A DNA stretch of 64,000 nt, from assembly GCA_928212115.1 (NCBI GenBank), contig CAKMRJ010002223.1:312025639-312089638 (forward strand), given 5' to 3'. The DNA is from Lactuca virosa. Taxonomy: Eukaryota > Streptophyta > Magnoliopsida > Asterales > Asteraceae. The number at the start of each line of letters is the position of its first letter. Position 1 is the first letter of the stretch. Below are positions 1 to 11,541 of this stretch, piece by piece. Below the pieces are notes generated by a model. It did not search any database and was not told the origin of the DNA. It was given only the letters and a program-made list of their open reading frames with translations. Position numbers and translations under genes: made by a program.

Positions 1-666
1 GGACCGTAAACTCATGTCTAGTCCCATAAAGGCATGATTTTGGCGTTCTAAGTTCATGCATGCAAGTTTCTAAGCCATAGCTAAACATTAGAAGAGGTTT
101 GAAAGGGTTTTGGGGCTTCAAAACCCCCTTATGGGAGTTTACGGTTTTGGAAGGTGTTCCCAAACCGTAAACACAAGTTTTTGGGGTTTTTGAGAGTTTA
201 ACCCATAGATTTGCATGCATGTTAAGTTAAACAACAAGCTAGGAAGGATTACTTACGATTTTGGAGCTTGAATGAGGTGATTCTTGATCAAAACCCGATT
301 TTTAGAGAGAGAGTAGAGAGAGAAAGTTCCAAGGTGGGTGAAAAGGTTCAAATGGAGTCCACTCAACCCTTATATGGGGTTGAGTCCACGGTTAGGTGGG
401 GACACACCCAATCCCGACATTAAACGGAGTTTAAGATTTTACCCGATTAAATGACCGTAACCCGACTTAGTCGTAAATTAGAAATTTTTCCAAAGGATTA
501 TCGAGGGTATTATATGTGATTTTATTGATTTCCTACACGTAGGAAATTATGACAATAACCCTAGATGAATTATTTAACTTAAAAGTTAACGGACAATTTT
601 AATAATAAAATAAATTTTATTAACGGAAAGGGTTATAATGACGGAATAAAATTTCGGGTTGTCACA
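1..666 (-). repeat. E1 3' LTR, partial
   Basis: Nearly identical to 17148-17814, which is the start of the E1 5' LTR on the minus strand. The inner border is TGTGACAACC (minus strand) at 666. The window begins inside this LTR, so about three quarters of it lies to the left. It contains paired copies of a perfect or degenerate GTTTACGG motif facing its complement. Confidence 0.9.
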
Positions 667-681
667 TCATACCCCTGTTAG
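667..681 (-). other. E1 polypurine tract
   Basis: On the minus strand the purine-rich stretch ctaacaggggtatga lies directly before the TG of the 3' LTR, where plus-strand DNA synthesis is primed. It is weaker than the tract of E2 because pyrimidines interrupt it. Confidence 0.6.
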
Positions 682-842
682 AGGGAATTTCGTCCCGAAA
701 TTTAGAATTAAGATACAAATCATGGATTTGGAAAGAGATGCGGATATTTCTGTTTCATCTAGTCTTCGCGCTCCCAAGTGAATTCGGGTCCCCGCTTGGC
801 ATTCTAGCGAACCTTCACTATCGGGATGCGGCTTTGTTTCGT

Positions 843-2318
843 TCATTTGATTTCTCGATCCATGATTTCGATTGGTTCTTCCACAAAGTTCAGATTTTCG
901 TTGATCTTGATCTCATCAAGAGGGATCACAAGGGTCTCATCGGAAAGACACTTTTTAAGATTAGAGACGTGGAAGACATGATGGATATTGCTAAGTTCAT
1001 GAGGTAATCGAAGTTTGTAGGCTACGGGACCGATCCTAGCGAGGATCTCGAAGGGTCCTATGTATCTTGGATTCAGCTTTCCATGTTTTCCGAAGCGTAT
1101 CATGCCTTTCCAGGGTGAGACTTTCAACAGGACACAGTCTCCAACCTGGAATTCCAAGGGTTTTCGTCGTTTATCGGCGTAGCTCTTTTGTCTATCTCGG
1201 GAGGCCTTAAGTCGTTCTCGAATTTGTACGATTCTTTCGGTGGTTTCACGGATGATTTCTGGACCAGTGAGAGTGTTGTCAGGGACTTGTCCCTTGACCA
1301 GCTGCGTGTCGCCCACCTCAGCCCAGCACAGAGGGGATCTGCATTTGCGGCCATAGAGGGCTTCGAAAGGCACAACCTTGATACTGGTATGGTAGCTGTT
1401 GTTATAAGAAAATTCAACCAAAGGAAGTTGAGTGTCCCACGATGCGCCGAAATCGATGACTCAGGCTCTCAACATGTCTTCCAAGGTTTGGATGGTCCTC
1501 TCACTCTGTCCATCTGTTTGAGGATGGTAAGCCGCGCTCATATCCAGCTTAGTTCCAAGAGTCTTCTGCAGTGACTGCCAGAATCTCGAAGTGAACCTGC
1601 TATCCCGATCGGAAATAATGGACACAGGCACACCGTGCAGTCGGACTACCTCTTGGATGTAGATTCGCGTGAGTCTCCCCATTTTGAAGTTTTCCTTGAT
1701 AGGAAGGAAGTGAGCGGATTTGGTTAGTCGATCGACAATTACCCAAATGGCGTCGTACCCACTCGGAGATTTGGGTAGTTTGGTAATGAAATCCATAGTA
1801 ATCCTCTCCCACTTTCATTCAGGTATCTCTGGTTGTTGGGGTAGACCGGAGGGTTTCTGATATTCGACCTTCACCTTGGCGCAAGTCAGGCACTTGCCCA
1901 CGAAGGTAGCGATCTCTGCTTTCATGTTTGGCCACCAGTATAGTTTCTTGAGATCCAGGTACATCTTATCCGAACTTGGGTGTACGGAGTATTTAGTATT
2001 GTGAGCTTCGTTCATGATAACCTCCCTGAAACCTCCGAACTTCGGGGTCCAGATTCGGTCCATGAAACAATAGACTCTGTCGCTTCTGATCTCAAGATTC
2101 TTATCCATTCCTCTCAGGGCTTCGCCTGGCATGATCTCTGGTCTTAAGGCTTCCAACTGAGCCTCTTTGATTTGCGCAGATAAATGGGAATGGATAGTCA
2201 TAGTCAGTGCCTTCACTCTACGACCTGAGTACTCTTTCCGACTGAGGGCATCTGCCACCACATTTTGCCTTGCCGGGATGGTAGCGGATTTCACACTCGT
2301 AGTCGTTGAGTAGTTCAA
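843..2318 (-). pseudogene. E1 integrase (gypsy, start of chromodomain)
   Basis: Three stretches share one minus-strand frame: 2318-1815, 1796-1461 and 1421-843, separated by in-frame stops. The first holds the end of RNase H and an HHCC-type zinc region (SVHPSSDKMY, then CLTCAKVKVEYQKP). The second has the catalytic core with DFITKLPKSP, ISDRDSRF and HPQTDGQSERTIQ, giving the D-D-E residues. The third has YNNSYHTSI, the GPF motif (RYIGPFEIL) and the first strand of a chromodomain (EEPIEIMDREIK), then stops. Integrase inserts the cDNA, and the chromodomain guides Tekay elements to heterochromatin. The chromodomain is truncated here. Confidence 0.88.
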
Positions 2319-2803
2319 CCCATCGCCGTTGTCTCATGTTCAGCTCCTTCTGGTCGAGGATGTGCTGTAGACTTTTATGGTCAGTGAAGATAGTGCACTT
2401 AGTTCCGTAGAGATAATGTCTCCATATTTTCAATGCGAAGACCACTGCTCCCAATTCTAGGTCGTGCCTCATGTAGTTGACTTCGTGTACTTTCAGCTGT
2501 CTCGAGGCATAAGCAATGACTTTTCCCCGTTGCATGAGCACACAACCTAGGCCCCTGATTAGATGCATCAAGTAAACAACGAAGTCTTCTGTCCCTTCGG
2601 GCAGAGACAATATAGGTGCACTGCATAGGGCCCGCTTCAATGTTTGGAACGCAGTGTCTTGCTTTTCACTCCAACAAAAGGGTACGCCTTTCTAAGTTAG
2701 AGTGGTTAAGGGTTTGGCAATTCTGGAGAAATTTTGGATAAATCTGCGATAGTAGCCAGCGAGACCCAAGAATTGACGGATTTCAGTGGGTGTCGTTGGT
2801 GCT
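2218..2803 (-). pseudogene. E1 RNase H
   Basis: RNase H removes the RNA of the RNA/cDNA hybrid. IAYASRQLKVHE, ELGAVVFALKIWRHYLYG, FTDHKSLQHIL and IRYHPGKA are clear. It continues the RT frame past a TAG at 2804-2806 and a second in-frame stop near 2695. The segment with the first catalytic Asp reads differently from the family over about ten residues, because a pair of nearby compensating frameshifts lies at about 2555-2580. A further frameshift near 2250 leads into the integrase frame. Confidence 0.85.
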
Positions 2804-2805
2804 GA

Positions 2806-4608
2806 CTAGTTCTCTATCGCTTTGATTTTGGAGGGGTCCACGTGTATGCCTTCCTCGCTTACTACGTGACCTAGGAAAGTTACTCTTCGGATCCAGAATT
2901 CACATTTGGAGAATTTTGCGTACAACTTCTCTGTCCTTAAGGTTTCCAGTACTGATTTCAAGTGTTGTTTGTGATATTCCTCGTTTTTGGAATAGACAAG
3001 TATATCGTCAATGAATACGATGACGAACTTGTCCAGGAAAGGACGGCACACCCGATTCATCAGGTCCATGAATATTGCCGGTGCGTTGGTTAGGCCGAAG
3101 GGCATAACTACGAACTCGTAGTGACCATATCGAGTTCGAAAGGCTGTTTTAGGAACATCACCCTCATGGACTCGTAGCTGATGGTACCCTGATCTTAAAT
3201 CTATTTTCGAGAAGTAGCTGGCTCCTTGAAGTTGATCGAAAAGGTCGTCTATCCGAGGAAGAGGATAACGGTTTTTGATTGTGAGCTTATTCAGCTCCCG
3301 ATAATCGATACACATTCGAAAGGATCCATCCTTCTTTTTCACAAACAAGATCGGGGCTCCCCAGGGAGAGGAACTCGGTCTGATGAATCCTTTGATGAGC
3401 AGCTCGTTGAGCTGACTAGATAACTCTTGCATTTCTGTTGGTGCTAATCGGTAGGGAGATTTGGCTACGGAAGTAGCTCCGGGGACTAAGTCGATACGAA
3501 ACTCGACTTGGTGTTCAGGAGGGATTCCTGGGAGGTCTTCTGGAAAAACATCGGGAAAGTTGCAGACTTCGGGGATGCTCTCGAGGTCATTAACTTCTTG
3601 CTTCTCGTTAATGACGTGGGCTAGGAATGCATAACACTCTTTCCGCAGGAGTTTCTGGGCTTTGATGCACGAAATGATGTGAAGGTTTGAACTGAGTTTA
3701 TCACCGTAGATTACAAGAGTTTCGTCGAGGGAAAGATTGAGACGTATAGCCTTTTCGAAACAAAGGATATCAGCACGATTGGGGCTCAACCAATCCATGC
3801 CGATGATGACATCAAAGCTTTTTATGGAGACTGGCATAAGGTCGATGGGAAATGAATGGTCGTTTAAGGTAAGGGTACAACCTACGTATATCTCGTTAGT
3901 GCTCTCTTTCTCACCGTTAGCCATTTCGACGGTAAACTTTTCGGTTAATGGTTGAGGATTATGTTTAAGAAGACGTTTGAATGAATGGCTAACAAAACTT
4001 CGTTCTGCACCAGAATCGAAAAGGATGCATGCATAAGAGTTGTCAAGAAGGAACGTACCCGTGACAACGGTGGGGTCGGCGACTGCCTCCTCTTGTCCCA
4101 TAGTTAGAACTCTCCCGATGTTGTTGGTTGTTGCTACTTTGGGGCGGTTTCTCTTGAAATGCCCAACCTTCCCACAGTTGTAGCAGGCTCGACCAACACC
4201 TGCTCCAGAGGCCTGATTAGTTTGTTGAACTGGGTTTCTGCAGTCTCGAGCCAGATGGCTCTTTTTACCACAATTGTTGCAGAGCTTTTCACGACAAGGT
4301 CCAGAAGCACGATGGTGGTAACTGCACTTGTCGCACCAGGGGTGGGTACCAGTGTATCCACTGGTAGGAGCTTGAGTTGTAGGAGCGGCGGTAGGAGTTG
4401 TAGCAGCGTGAACTGCCACAGTTTGCTGTTTCTTCGAGGATCCTTGCGAACCTTGACCCTTTCGTTTGTTCCAGAATTTCTTTTTATTTTCACCACTCCC
4501 TTTATCCGGTTCAGGAACGATGGCCACTTCCTCGTGATCGTCACCATGATCAATCAGAGTTTGCGCGAAACATTTAGCGCTGTCGAAGGTGTCTGGCTTC
4601 GCAGCCAA
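2806..4608 (-). pseudogene. E1 zinc knuckles, aspartic protease and reverse transcriptase
   Basis: The longest open stretch of E1, 600 codons. Residues about 105-155 hold two CCHC knuckles; the first is complete (CNNCGKKSHLARDC), while the second has lost its last Cys (CYNCGKVGHFKRNR). The protease active site DSGAERSFVS is near residue 197. RT motifs follow: YRELNKLTIKNRYPLPRIDD, SKIDLRSGYHQLRV, MPFGLTNAP and FIDDILVYS, with the catalytic Asp pair present. The left edge at 4608 is a TTG codon joined to the gag part by a frameshift, not a true start. The stretch ends at a TAG inside the RT connection region. Confidence 0.9.
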
Positions 4609-5264
4609 AACATTTCCCTTGGTTGGGGTGGGTCAGCCCCCAAATGAATCGTTCAATCTTTTTGCTTTTGGGGGAGATCATTCCCAGACAAAGGAGTGCT
4701 AGGTCTTCAAACCTAGAAGTGTAGGAAGCAATGTCGGAACCCTTCATCCTTAGGGTCCAGAGTTCGTGTTCGAGTTTCTGCATCTCGCCCCGTGGGCAGT
4801 ACTGGGCTATCATAAGTTCCTTTAGGCTTTCCCAACCCATAGCATTTGCCACCGGTAGGGTTAAGGACTTGACCCGGCCGTTAGGTTACTGATTTATTGA
4901 CGAAAGTGCAAGCGGCAAATTTCACTTTGTTGGCCTCCGAACAGGCACAAATTTCAAGTATGGACTCAATCTTTTCGAACCATTGAGTCAGGGAAATAAC
5001 ACCTCCTGTGCCGTCGAAAGTTATAGGTTTTGCGTTCATGAAGTCCTTATAAGAGCATTCTTTCTGGCGTTCCTGACCGCCTTCCTGGATTTGGGGATGC
5101 ATACCACCTCCCTGACCACCAGATCCACCAGGATTCATTTGTGACATTGCGGCAGCCACTGCGGCAGTAACAACTGCCTGGAATATGACAGGATCAAACT
5201 GAGGAGGCGGTGGTGGTGGTGGAGTGTCGTCGTTTCTCCTGATTGGTCTTTTTCGGTGAGGCAT
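4574..5264 (-). pseudogene. E1 gag capsid part
   Basis: Starts with ATG at 5264 (MPHRKRPIRRNDD) followed by a seven-proline run and an alanine-rich helix. The retrotransposon gag core follows: ITFDGTGGVISLTQWFEKIE, then GWESLKELMIAQYCPRGEMQ and YTSRFEDLALL. A deletion or frameshift with a stop near 4880 breaks the core, and another frameshift near 4600 separates it from the zinc knuckles. Gag forms the particle that packages the element RNA. The same start and core recur, more decayed, in E7 at the right end of the window. Confidence 0.85.
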
Positions 5265-5848
5265 CTTGTTCTAAAACAATCAGGAAGAAGAGGATGGTAA
5301 GTCCTCTGGATAGAATTAAGAGATATGAAACAAGGGATATCTCATTATGGCAGTTAGAGTGTTCTACAAAGCGATAGTATAGGAAAAGTTACTAAAGCAA
5401 GTAAACTATCGCTAAGGAAGCAATGAGTAGCAACACTTAGGATGAACTTCTACAATGCATTCGGTTTTGACTAAAATACACCTATAGTATTTTGAGTTGG
5501 ATAGATATTAGGTAAGTTTTAGGCCTGTTGTAACACCAAAGTCACTCCCAAGCACATGTTGGTCATGTCTCGAATAAATATAGTTGATCAGGCTATATTG
5601 ACCCTAGACATGATTACATAACTGCCCAGGTTTAACCGCAGTGTTTAACATCCAAAATACTTTTGTTTTGTTCTGCTTAAGGCACGGTTCCTGGGACACG
5701 GGTATACTCGTATACTTTTGTAAAAATACTTATATTTTGAAAGTATACTTTTAGTTTAGAGCACTTAGGCCCCTTAGTGTTTATAGTTGTATACCATGTA
5801 AGGTTCGGTATACTTAGTTCACTATAAATAATAGCTCTGATACCAATC
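5265..5848 (-). other. E1 untranslated leader and primer binding site
   Basis: On the minus strand this lies between the 5' LTR and the gag ATG. The primer binding site is at 5833-5848 and reads gattggtatcagagct; TGGTATCAGAGC pairs with the 3' end of initiator tRNA-Met. The rest is AT-rich with no ORF. It shares blocks with the E6 leader (41600-41975) and the E7 leader (62313-62660), for example the stretch around ggtcatgtctcgaataaata. Confidence 0.8.
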
Positions 5849-7540
5849 TGTCGCACCCCGAAACCGGCGGCGGAAACGTTCCGGGGCGGAGGACGTCATA
5901 CGTAGTATCACAACCATTGAACATAGTAATCATAGTAAGCACAACCATTACATTCCATAAGAAAAGTTACATTCGTTTGAGAGTGGAGAAATACATAGTT
6001 TATATACATCAGTATATCAAAAGTAAAGACGAGACTTCTATACACTCCGTCTTCTCCAAAAGTAACGGGATACCTGTCTAACGAGAACCTGAGAATACAA
6101 GCAGTTTTAAAATATCAGCATAAAGCTGGTGAGTTCATAAGCATGTTTTGTAAGGAAAACCGGTTATTTAATCTTGTGATAAATAATTCATTTCCTTTAA
6201 TAAAGATTGTTGTTATATCGAAAACCATTGTTACTGAGTTATGAATTACATAAGCATGTTTTCCCAGAAAATCCCATATTTTCTAACATGTAACTTGGTT
6301 TCCATGGGATGAGAAAAACCTTGACTAATCATCAATAAGTTAAGAAAACCATAAGTTAGGATCCTGGAATTCCCCTCCAGTACGAAAGTAGGTAGTTTTA
6401 ATACATAAAACTATAGATGAAAGAAAGAAATCCGTGAATAGAGTTAGTTAATTTAGTACGTATTGTGAGTCGTATAACCATACTGATTTGACCCGTGACC
6501 TCCTTGACGTTTTTCAGGCGTCGATCGATTTTCAAAATTTGTCACCCCAGGCGTGCCCGCCTAACTGTAGCTAGCAGTTTAGGTGTGGGATTGTCAGTCC
6601 CGAATAGATCTATCCACAAATTTCACGTTCTCCCTCCAGGAGACTCTGGTTATACTTCCAGAGAGGATTTACTGGTAACCCGAAGGGTATATCGAAGATA
6701 AGTCTCACAAGTTAGTATTAACTAAATCACGGGATAACTGGTCGTCATCAAATTTCGAAATCGTTTGGAACATAGTAGAGTATAAATAATTACATACAAA
6801 GTAATTATTTAGCATGATACTCTAGTTTAACATGGATAAACTAAATCAGACATAGTTTATGTATATTGACTTTGCATGAAATCTGAATCCGTAAAACAAG
6901 TAATAAAGATCCCAAATTATTCCCATAATAATTTGAATGGTTTGAGAAGTTTTCACGCTGTTCTGAAAACTATGTAATTATATTTAGAAAAACGTCCCTT
7001 ATGCTCCAGATGTTCCAAAAGGGATACAGTATCTAAAGTTTGACAGAAAATCGTATAATTACATCAGTTTTTAAGTTACAAAAACCTTTATGATTTGCTT
7101 GTATTCCCCCCCTGAAAAACATGAAAAACTCGGAAAAGTGTAGGGGTATGAACTCACCAGACGAGAAATGTGTCGGATAGGATGCTAAGTGTCAATTTAG
7201 GGCTTGAACACGCGTGAGGATCCTATGTAACATGAGGAGATACATAATTGTATCTAATTAGACATTGAACTACTAATTAAGTAAGATAATACACCCGAGG
7301 CGCGAAAACACTTTATTTCAAGTGTTAGGAATGATCCGGGTTGCATCTAAGGAGTGTTGGGCCTTCATATGGAGTTTACTCTTCAAGTGTAAGCCCTTAG
7401 GGGTGTTTACGGTCCAAAGACCATATCCCCCATGAGTTTACGGCCGTAAACTCATGGGAATGGTGCATTTGGGTGTTTCAAGGTCTCATGCTTCACAAGG
7501 AAGGGTTCTAGGGTTGATTCAAGGGCTTAGGAAGTGTTTG
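5849..7540 (-). repeat. E1 5' LTR, inner segment
   Basis: Inner part of the E1 5' LTR, cut at 7540 by the insertion of E2. It starts (plus strand) TGTCGCACCCC, the complement of the LTR end. It shares ordered blocks with the solo LTR and the E6 and E7 LTRs, such as the region around agatctat at 6600-6615. Near its end, 7429-7458 is a perfect 30-bp palindrome. No gene lies in this stretch. Confidence 0.88.
7429..7458. repeat. Perfect 30-bp palindrome with GTTTACGGCCGTAAAC core
   Basis: The core GTTTACGGCCGTAAAC (7436-7451) is its own reverse complement, and seven further bases on each side keep the symmetry (CCCATGA and TCATGGG). It lies in the E1 LTR 82 bp left of the E2 insertion point. Other perfect cores are at 16842, 21269, 21836, 21868, 32040, 32199 and 60961. 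Confidence 0.95.
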
Positions 7541-8117
7541 TGTAACACCGGGTTCATGGTATGACTTTATTTAAGTTTTTATCTTATTTTTGCCACGAAC
7601 TCGGCGAGTCTGCGTCCCGACTCGTCGAGTAGCAGCAGGGTGGACACGGGATTTGAGCGGCGAACTCGGCGAGTCGATGCATGGACTCGGCGAGTCCACC
7701 TGTCTGGATGAAACTCTATTTTCAGACATTGCACCCTATTTTACCCATTCTAAAACACCCATTTCGTCTCATTCTCTTCCAGAAGAACTGTAGAGCGAAA
7801 CCCTAGCCCATTTTTGATCCTTGTGAGTGATTTTGGCTTGGTGAAGGAAGTTTGAAGCTTAAGAGAAGAAGGAGGAAGTTGGAGGGTGCAAGGAAGTGTG
7901 GTTGATCCGAAATCTACCCTGGGAGAAGCTCCTAACCAGGTAAGGAAGCTCCTTCTTGATCTTTAGTACAATAGATTTCCTTTTTGTCCCTTATATGTGG
8001 ATTGCAAGACCTTAAACCTCCCAAACTCCGTGTGTTTATGCCCTAGGAGCTTAGATTTATGGTTTGGAACCATTGCATGTCTCAGAATTGGCCAGAATGG
8101 GTAAAAAGAGTCGAAGG

Positions 8118-8310
8118 GTACTCGGCGAGTGCCAAAGTGCACTCGGCGAGTTCCATGAAGATGGCCTTAGACTCGGTGAGTTGGATAAACAACTCGGCGA
8201 GTCCTATGAAGATTGTCTGGTACTCGGTGAGTCGTTCTTCAAACTCGGCGAGTCCCTTGAATATAGCCTTGAACTCGACGAGTTGTTCTTCCAACTCGGC
8301 GAGTCATATG
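8118..8310. repeat. ACTCGGCGAGT array in E2 LTR
   Basis: Eight copies of ACTCGGCGAGT, some with one change (GGTGAG, GACGAG), are spaced alternately about 21 and 28-30 bp apart. Each copy is an odd-length dyad: ACTCG, one central base, CGAGT. The array is repeated with small changes in the 3' LTR at 15488-15680. Confidence 0.9.
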
Positions 8311-8883
8311 ATCAGTCACTAGGATAAGAAGGGTTTAAGTGTAGGAGGTCCAACCCTCCGTAGTCGCATGTGGAATTAGCAATTTAACATGTAGCTATAG
8401 TCCCAGAATCTCCAAACCTCCAAGGTTGATGTTCGGATGGAAGATTGGAGCGATTTGTGAGATCTGTTCGTCGGACTCGGCGAGCTCCCCCTTGGACTCG
8501 GCGAGTCCAGTCGCGGGTTTGTTAGTTGTCCCTGTCTAGCGAGTCAGGCTGACTCAGTGAGTGGGAATAGGGGCCCGATGAGTCAGAGTCGGGCTAGACA
8601 TAGAAGGACTCGGCGAGTCGCCATATGGACTCGGCGAGTCCAGTCAATCAGAAGGTTGACTTGGACCAAGGAGTTGACTTTGACCAGTCATTTGACCTTA
8701 GGGGTATTTATGAGTACCTAATCCATGTTTACGAATTTATATAGCCGGAGGGATTACCGGTGCGGCAGCCAGGCGTAGTCTGAGTAGGTTTTCGGCAGCT
8801 ACTCTCGAGGTGAGTTTCCGTCCAGTAGGGACGGGTCTAAGGCACCAAGGCCGGCCCATATAGACGATATGTTAGTATCAGAG

Positions 8884-9080
8884 TGTGGGCGGAGCCCGTA
8901 TCTCATAGCCGAGTTTTGTGTTATATGCTAGTATGATAGAATTGCTTATACTTGTTGTCTGTGTGATACTTGTATGTTATGGTTTAGTAGCAGAGTGTGG
9001 GCGAGGCCCGTATCTCCATGGATAGCAGAGTGTGGGCGAGGCCCGTATCTCTATGGGTGTGGGCGAGGCCCGTATCCCTT
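8884..9080 (+). repeat. GTGTGGGCGAGGCCCGTAT repeats in E2 LTR
   Basis: Copies lie at about 8883, 8995, 9028 and 9057, each GTGTGGGCGAGGCCCGTATC or a one- to two-base variant. The core GGGCGAGGCCC is itself an imperfect inverted repeat. The same set is at 16250-16450 in the 3' LTR. Confidence 0.85.
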
Positions 9081-9388
9081 AGTTACTCATTATATGATTG
9101 CATGGTATGTGGCATTATGGAGGAACTCACTAAGCTTCATGCTTACGTTTTATAGTTTTGATTTCAGGTATCTCTTCAGCTAGGGAAAAGGAGCTGGCGC
9201 GGTAGCGGCATATCACACACACTCTTGTTTCCGCACTATGGATTTTCTGGGATGTACTCTGAATACTTTACTATGATGTTACCGGTTTTCAGACATAAAT
9301 TAATATTATGAATGTTTTGTAACGATGTTTTTATGTATTAACCTAATTTAAAAATGAAATTTTTAGTTGGTATTTTTCGGATGTTACA

Positions 9389-10283
9389 AGTTGGTATCAG
9401 AGCCCTGGTTTGAGGGATTCGGACACACCTGGGGGGTGTCTGGACTCAAATCGAGGGATTAAAAGATTTTTATAAAGAAATGATTTTGTAAAGACTAAGT
9501 AAAAGGGGTTTCTAAAAAGAAAAAGGTGTGTGATGTGCGCGACCGGCCGAGCTCAAGTAAGTTTTCCCCAAAGTACCCATACAAGTTTACGTTATGATTA
9601 TCAGTTTCAGTTTCAGTAGAACAGCATGCTAGAATAGGACTAAGGATCTAGGCATGATGCCTTATGTGCCTGCTTTATGTGTTTCGGCTTTTTGAGAATT
9701 GCATGCTAGTACAGATCAGTCAGTATGATAGCCAGAGTAGTATATACTCGATTATGTGTACTCAATGCCCTAATGCTGCTTGCTTTGTGCTATTAGGAGT
9801 TCTAGTCGTCTTTCACTAACTAGTGAACGAATATGCTAAGTTACATATTGCAAGGATTAAATAATTTCAGAAGGTTGGGTCTAGCCCTATTTCCCCAGCT
9901 CTTGTTTGAGTCCAACCGTTGTAGGGTAGGACCTCTCATTCGAAGAATTATCTAGTCTGAGTAATATGTAATAGTATTCGCGAGCTAGTTAGGGAAAGAA
10001 AGCAGGGACTTCTTGTGCAGCTGATGGCAGAGAGTGGGATGGCGATTACATAGGGCAAGCCTAGGGCGAGAGTAGCACGAGAACCGCAGTATTAGTAGAA
10101 GGGACTTGGTTGAGTTGAGGCAATTCTTGAGGAAAGTACGGATAGACGTGGAAGGTAGTATGGGCCCTTACTACTGAAAGCGGAGGATCCGTACTCGATT
10201 CAAAAAGGGACGAGACGAGACCGGGGACTTGTGATATGAATGTGAGCCTCGTTAGTGGAATATAGTATGATGGTGGTTATGCT
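9389..10283 (+). other. E2 primer binding site and leader
   Basis: TGGTATCAGAGC at 9392-9403, four bases after the LTR, matches the 3' end of initiator tRNA-Met and primes minus-strand synthesis. The following ~880 bp has no convincing ORF and is the untranslated leader. Confidence 0.88.
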
Positions 10284-11432
10284 ATGTTTTGCAGTATGGT
10301 GACCACACGACAGGGAGCAGGAGGCTCAGGATCAGGATCGGGTTCGGGTTCAGGGTCCGAACCAGTTGATGAGGGTCTACGCGAGTTCATTGCGTCAGAG
10401 ATTACCAGGGGCATCCTTGAGTCGACTCCCATCATCTTCGGGTCGATCAAGGAGGGTATTGTAGAGTTGATGGAGGATCGTCTCAGGGCGTTTAGGAGTG
10501 ATATGGCGGCTAGCCAGTCAGGACCACGCACACTGTCCTTTAAGGACTTCAGGGGCAGTGGTGCATCAGATTTCCATGGGGCGAAGGACCCCATTGCTGC
10601 CAGACGATGGATTGCAGACCTTGAGTCTGCACAGCTGATCAGCTTCTGCCCCGAGGGGTCGAAGGTACGATTTGCAGCAGGGTGTCTACGTGACAGAGCT
10701 AGAGATTGGTGGGAGTCGGTTTGTGACTCTTTGGGAGCCGCGGCCATTGAGGCTATGACATGGCCGGACTTTGTGACACGATTCAGGGCGGAGTTCGCGC
10801 CTGCGGTGGAGCTCCAGCAGTTGGCACGGGAGTTCTTGGATATGAGGCAGACGACAGAGACAGTGGCGGAGATCACTGCCAAGTTCCGGGAGAGGGCGTT
10901 ACTGGTGCCCCAGTATGCAGGTGATGAGGATATGAGGAGGACCCGCTACCATGACATGCTGCGAGCCGACATTCGGGAGCATGTCAGTTTTTCAGCTTGC
11001 CCTACCCTGGATTCTATGATTGCTAGGGCGAGGGAGAGGGAGATAGATCTGGAGCACATCCGGAAGAGGAAGGCAGAGGAGGGACAGACGATAGGGGCTT
11101 CGGGAAAGAAGCCCAAGGGATCAGATGGTAGGCCGAAAGGCCATTCAGGACCGGGCCGCTACAGGAAGTGCGGCAGGTCGCACGAGGGAGCATGTAGATT
11201 AGGATCGACAGGCTGCTACAGGTGCGGCAAGACGAGACACTTCAGCAGGGATTGTACTGCCCCTGCTCTGGTTATTCAGACATCTGAGTTGCTGTGTTTC
11301 CACTGCAACCAGAGGGGCCACAAGAGGGCCAACTGCCCCCAGTTGACAGCAGCAGCGCCAGTACAGGCGCCAGCTCCAGCGACCTGCGGATTACAGATGG
11401 CCGGCAGGGCAAGGCAGAGGCTCCGGTGGTGA
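10284..11432 (+). pseudogene. E2 gag
   Basis: Open for 382 codons. ATG at 10284 (MFCSMVTTRQG), with a second ATG at 10296 giving MVTTRQ. A Gly-Ser repeat follows (GSGSGSGSGSE), then the retrotransposon gag core around residues 85-230 (FRGSGASDFHGAKDP, RDRARDWWESV, TWPDFVTRFRAEFAP, FLDMRQTTETVAEI). Two zinc knuckles come next: CYRCGKTRHFSRDC and CFHCNQRGHKRANC, both with intact CCHC. A frameshift near 11400 ends it early; the following stretch (to 11512) with LTAEEARAAPDVVTG lies in another frame and connects to pol. Gag builds the particle. Confidence 0.93.
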
Positions 11433-11541
11433 GGAGCCGGGCATTTCAGCTGACAGCCGAGGAGGCACGCGCTGCACCCGATGTGGTGACGGGTATGATT
11501 CTTTACCTCTGACCTATTTATATGAGATTTATGATATTGAT

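Larger units (their letters stand above)
7541..9388 (+). repeat. E2 5' LTR
   Basis: Starts TGTAACACC and ends atgttaca. It carries a dense array of ACTCGGCGAGT motifs (8118-8310, more at 7598-7700 and 8465-8645) and about four copies of a GTGTGGGCGAGGCCCGTAT motif (8884-9080). It also holds a run with no motif around 7720-8050. Short apparent reading frames across the arrays come from the repeats and are not genes. Confidence 0.96.

Noticed and set aside
8059..8327. Frames across the ACTCGGCGAGT array (LGESYEDCLVLGE and its reverse)
   Set aside because: Periodic LTR repeats give periodic peptides in several frames on both strands; the same appears in the second LTR.
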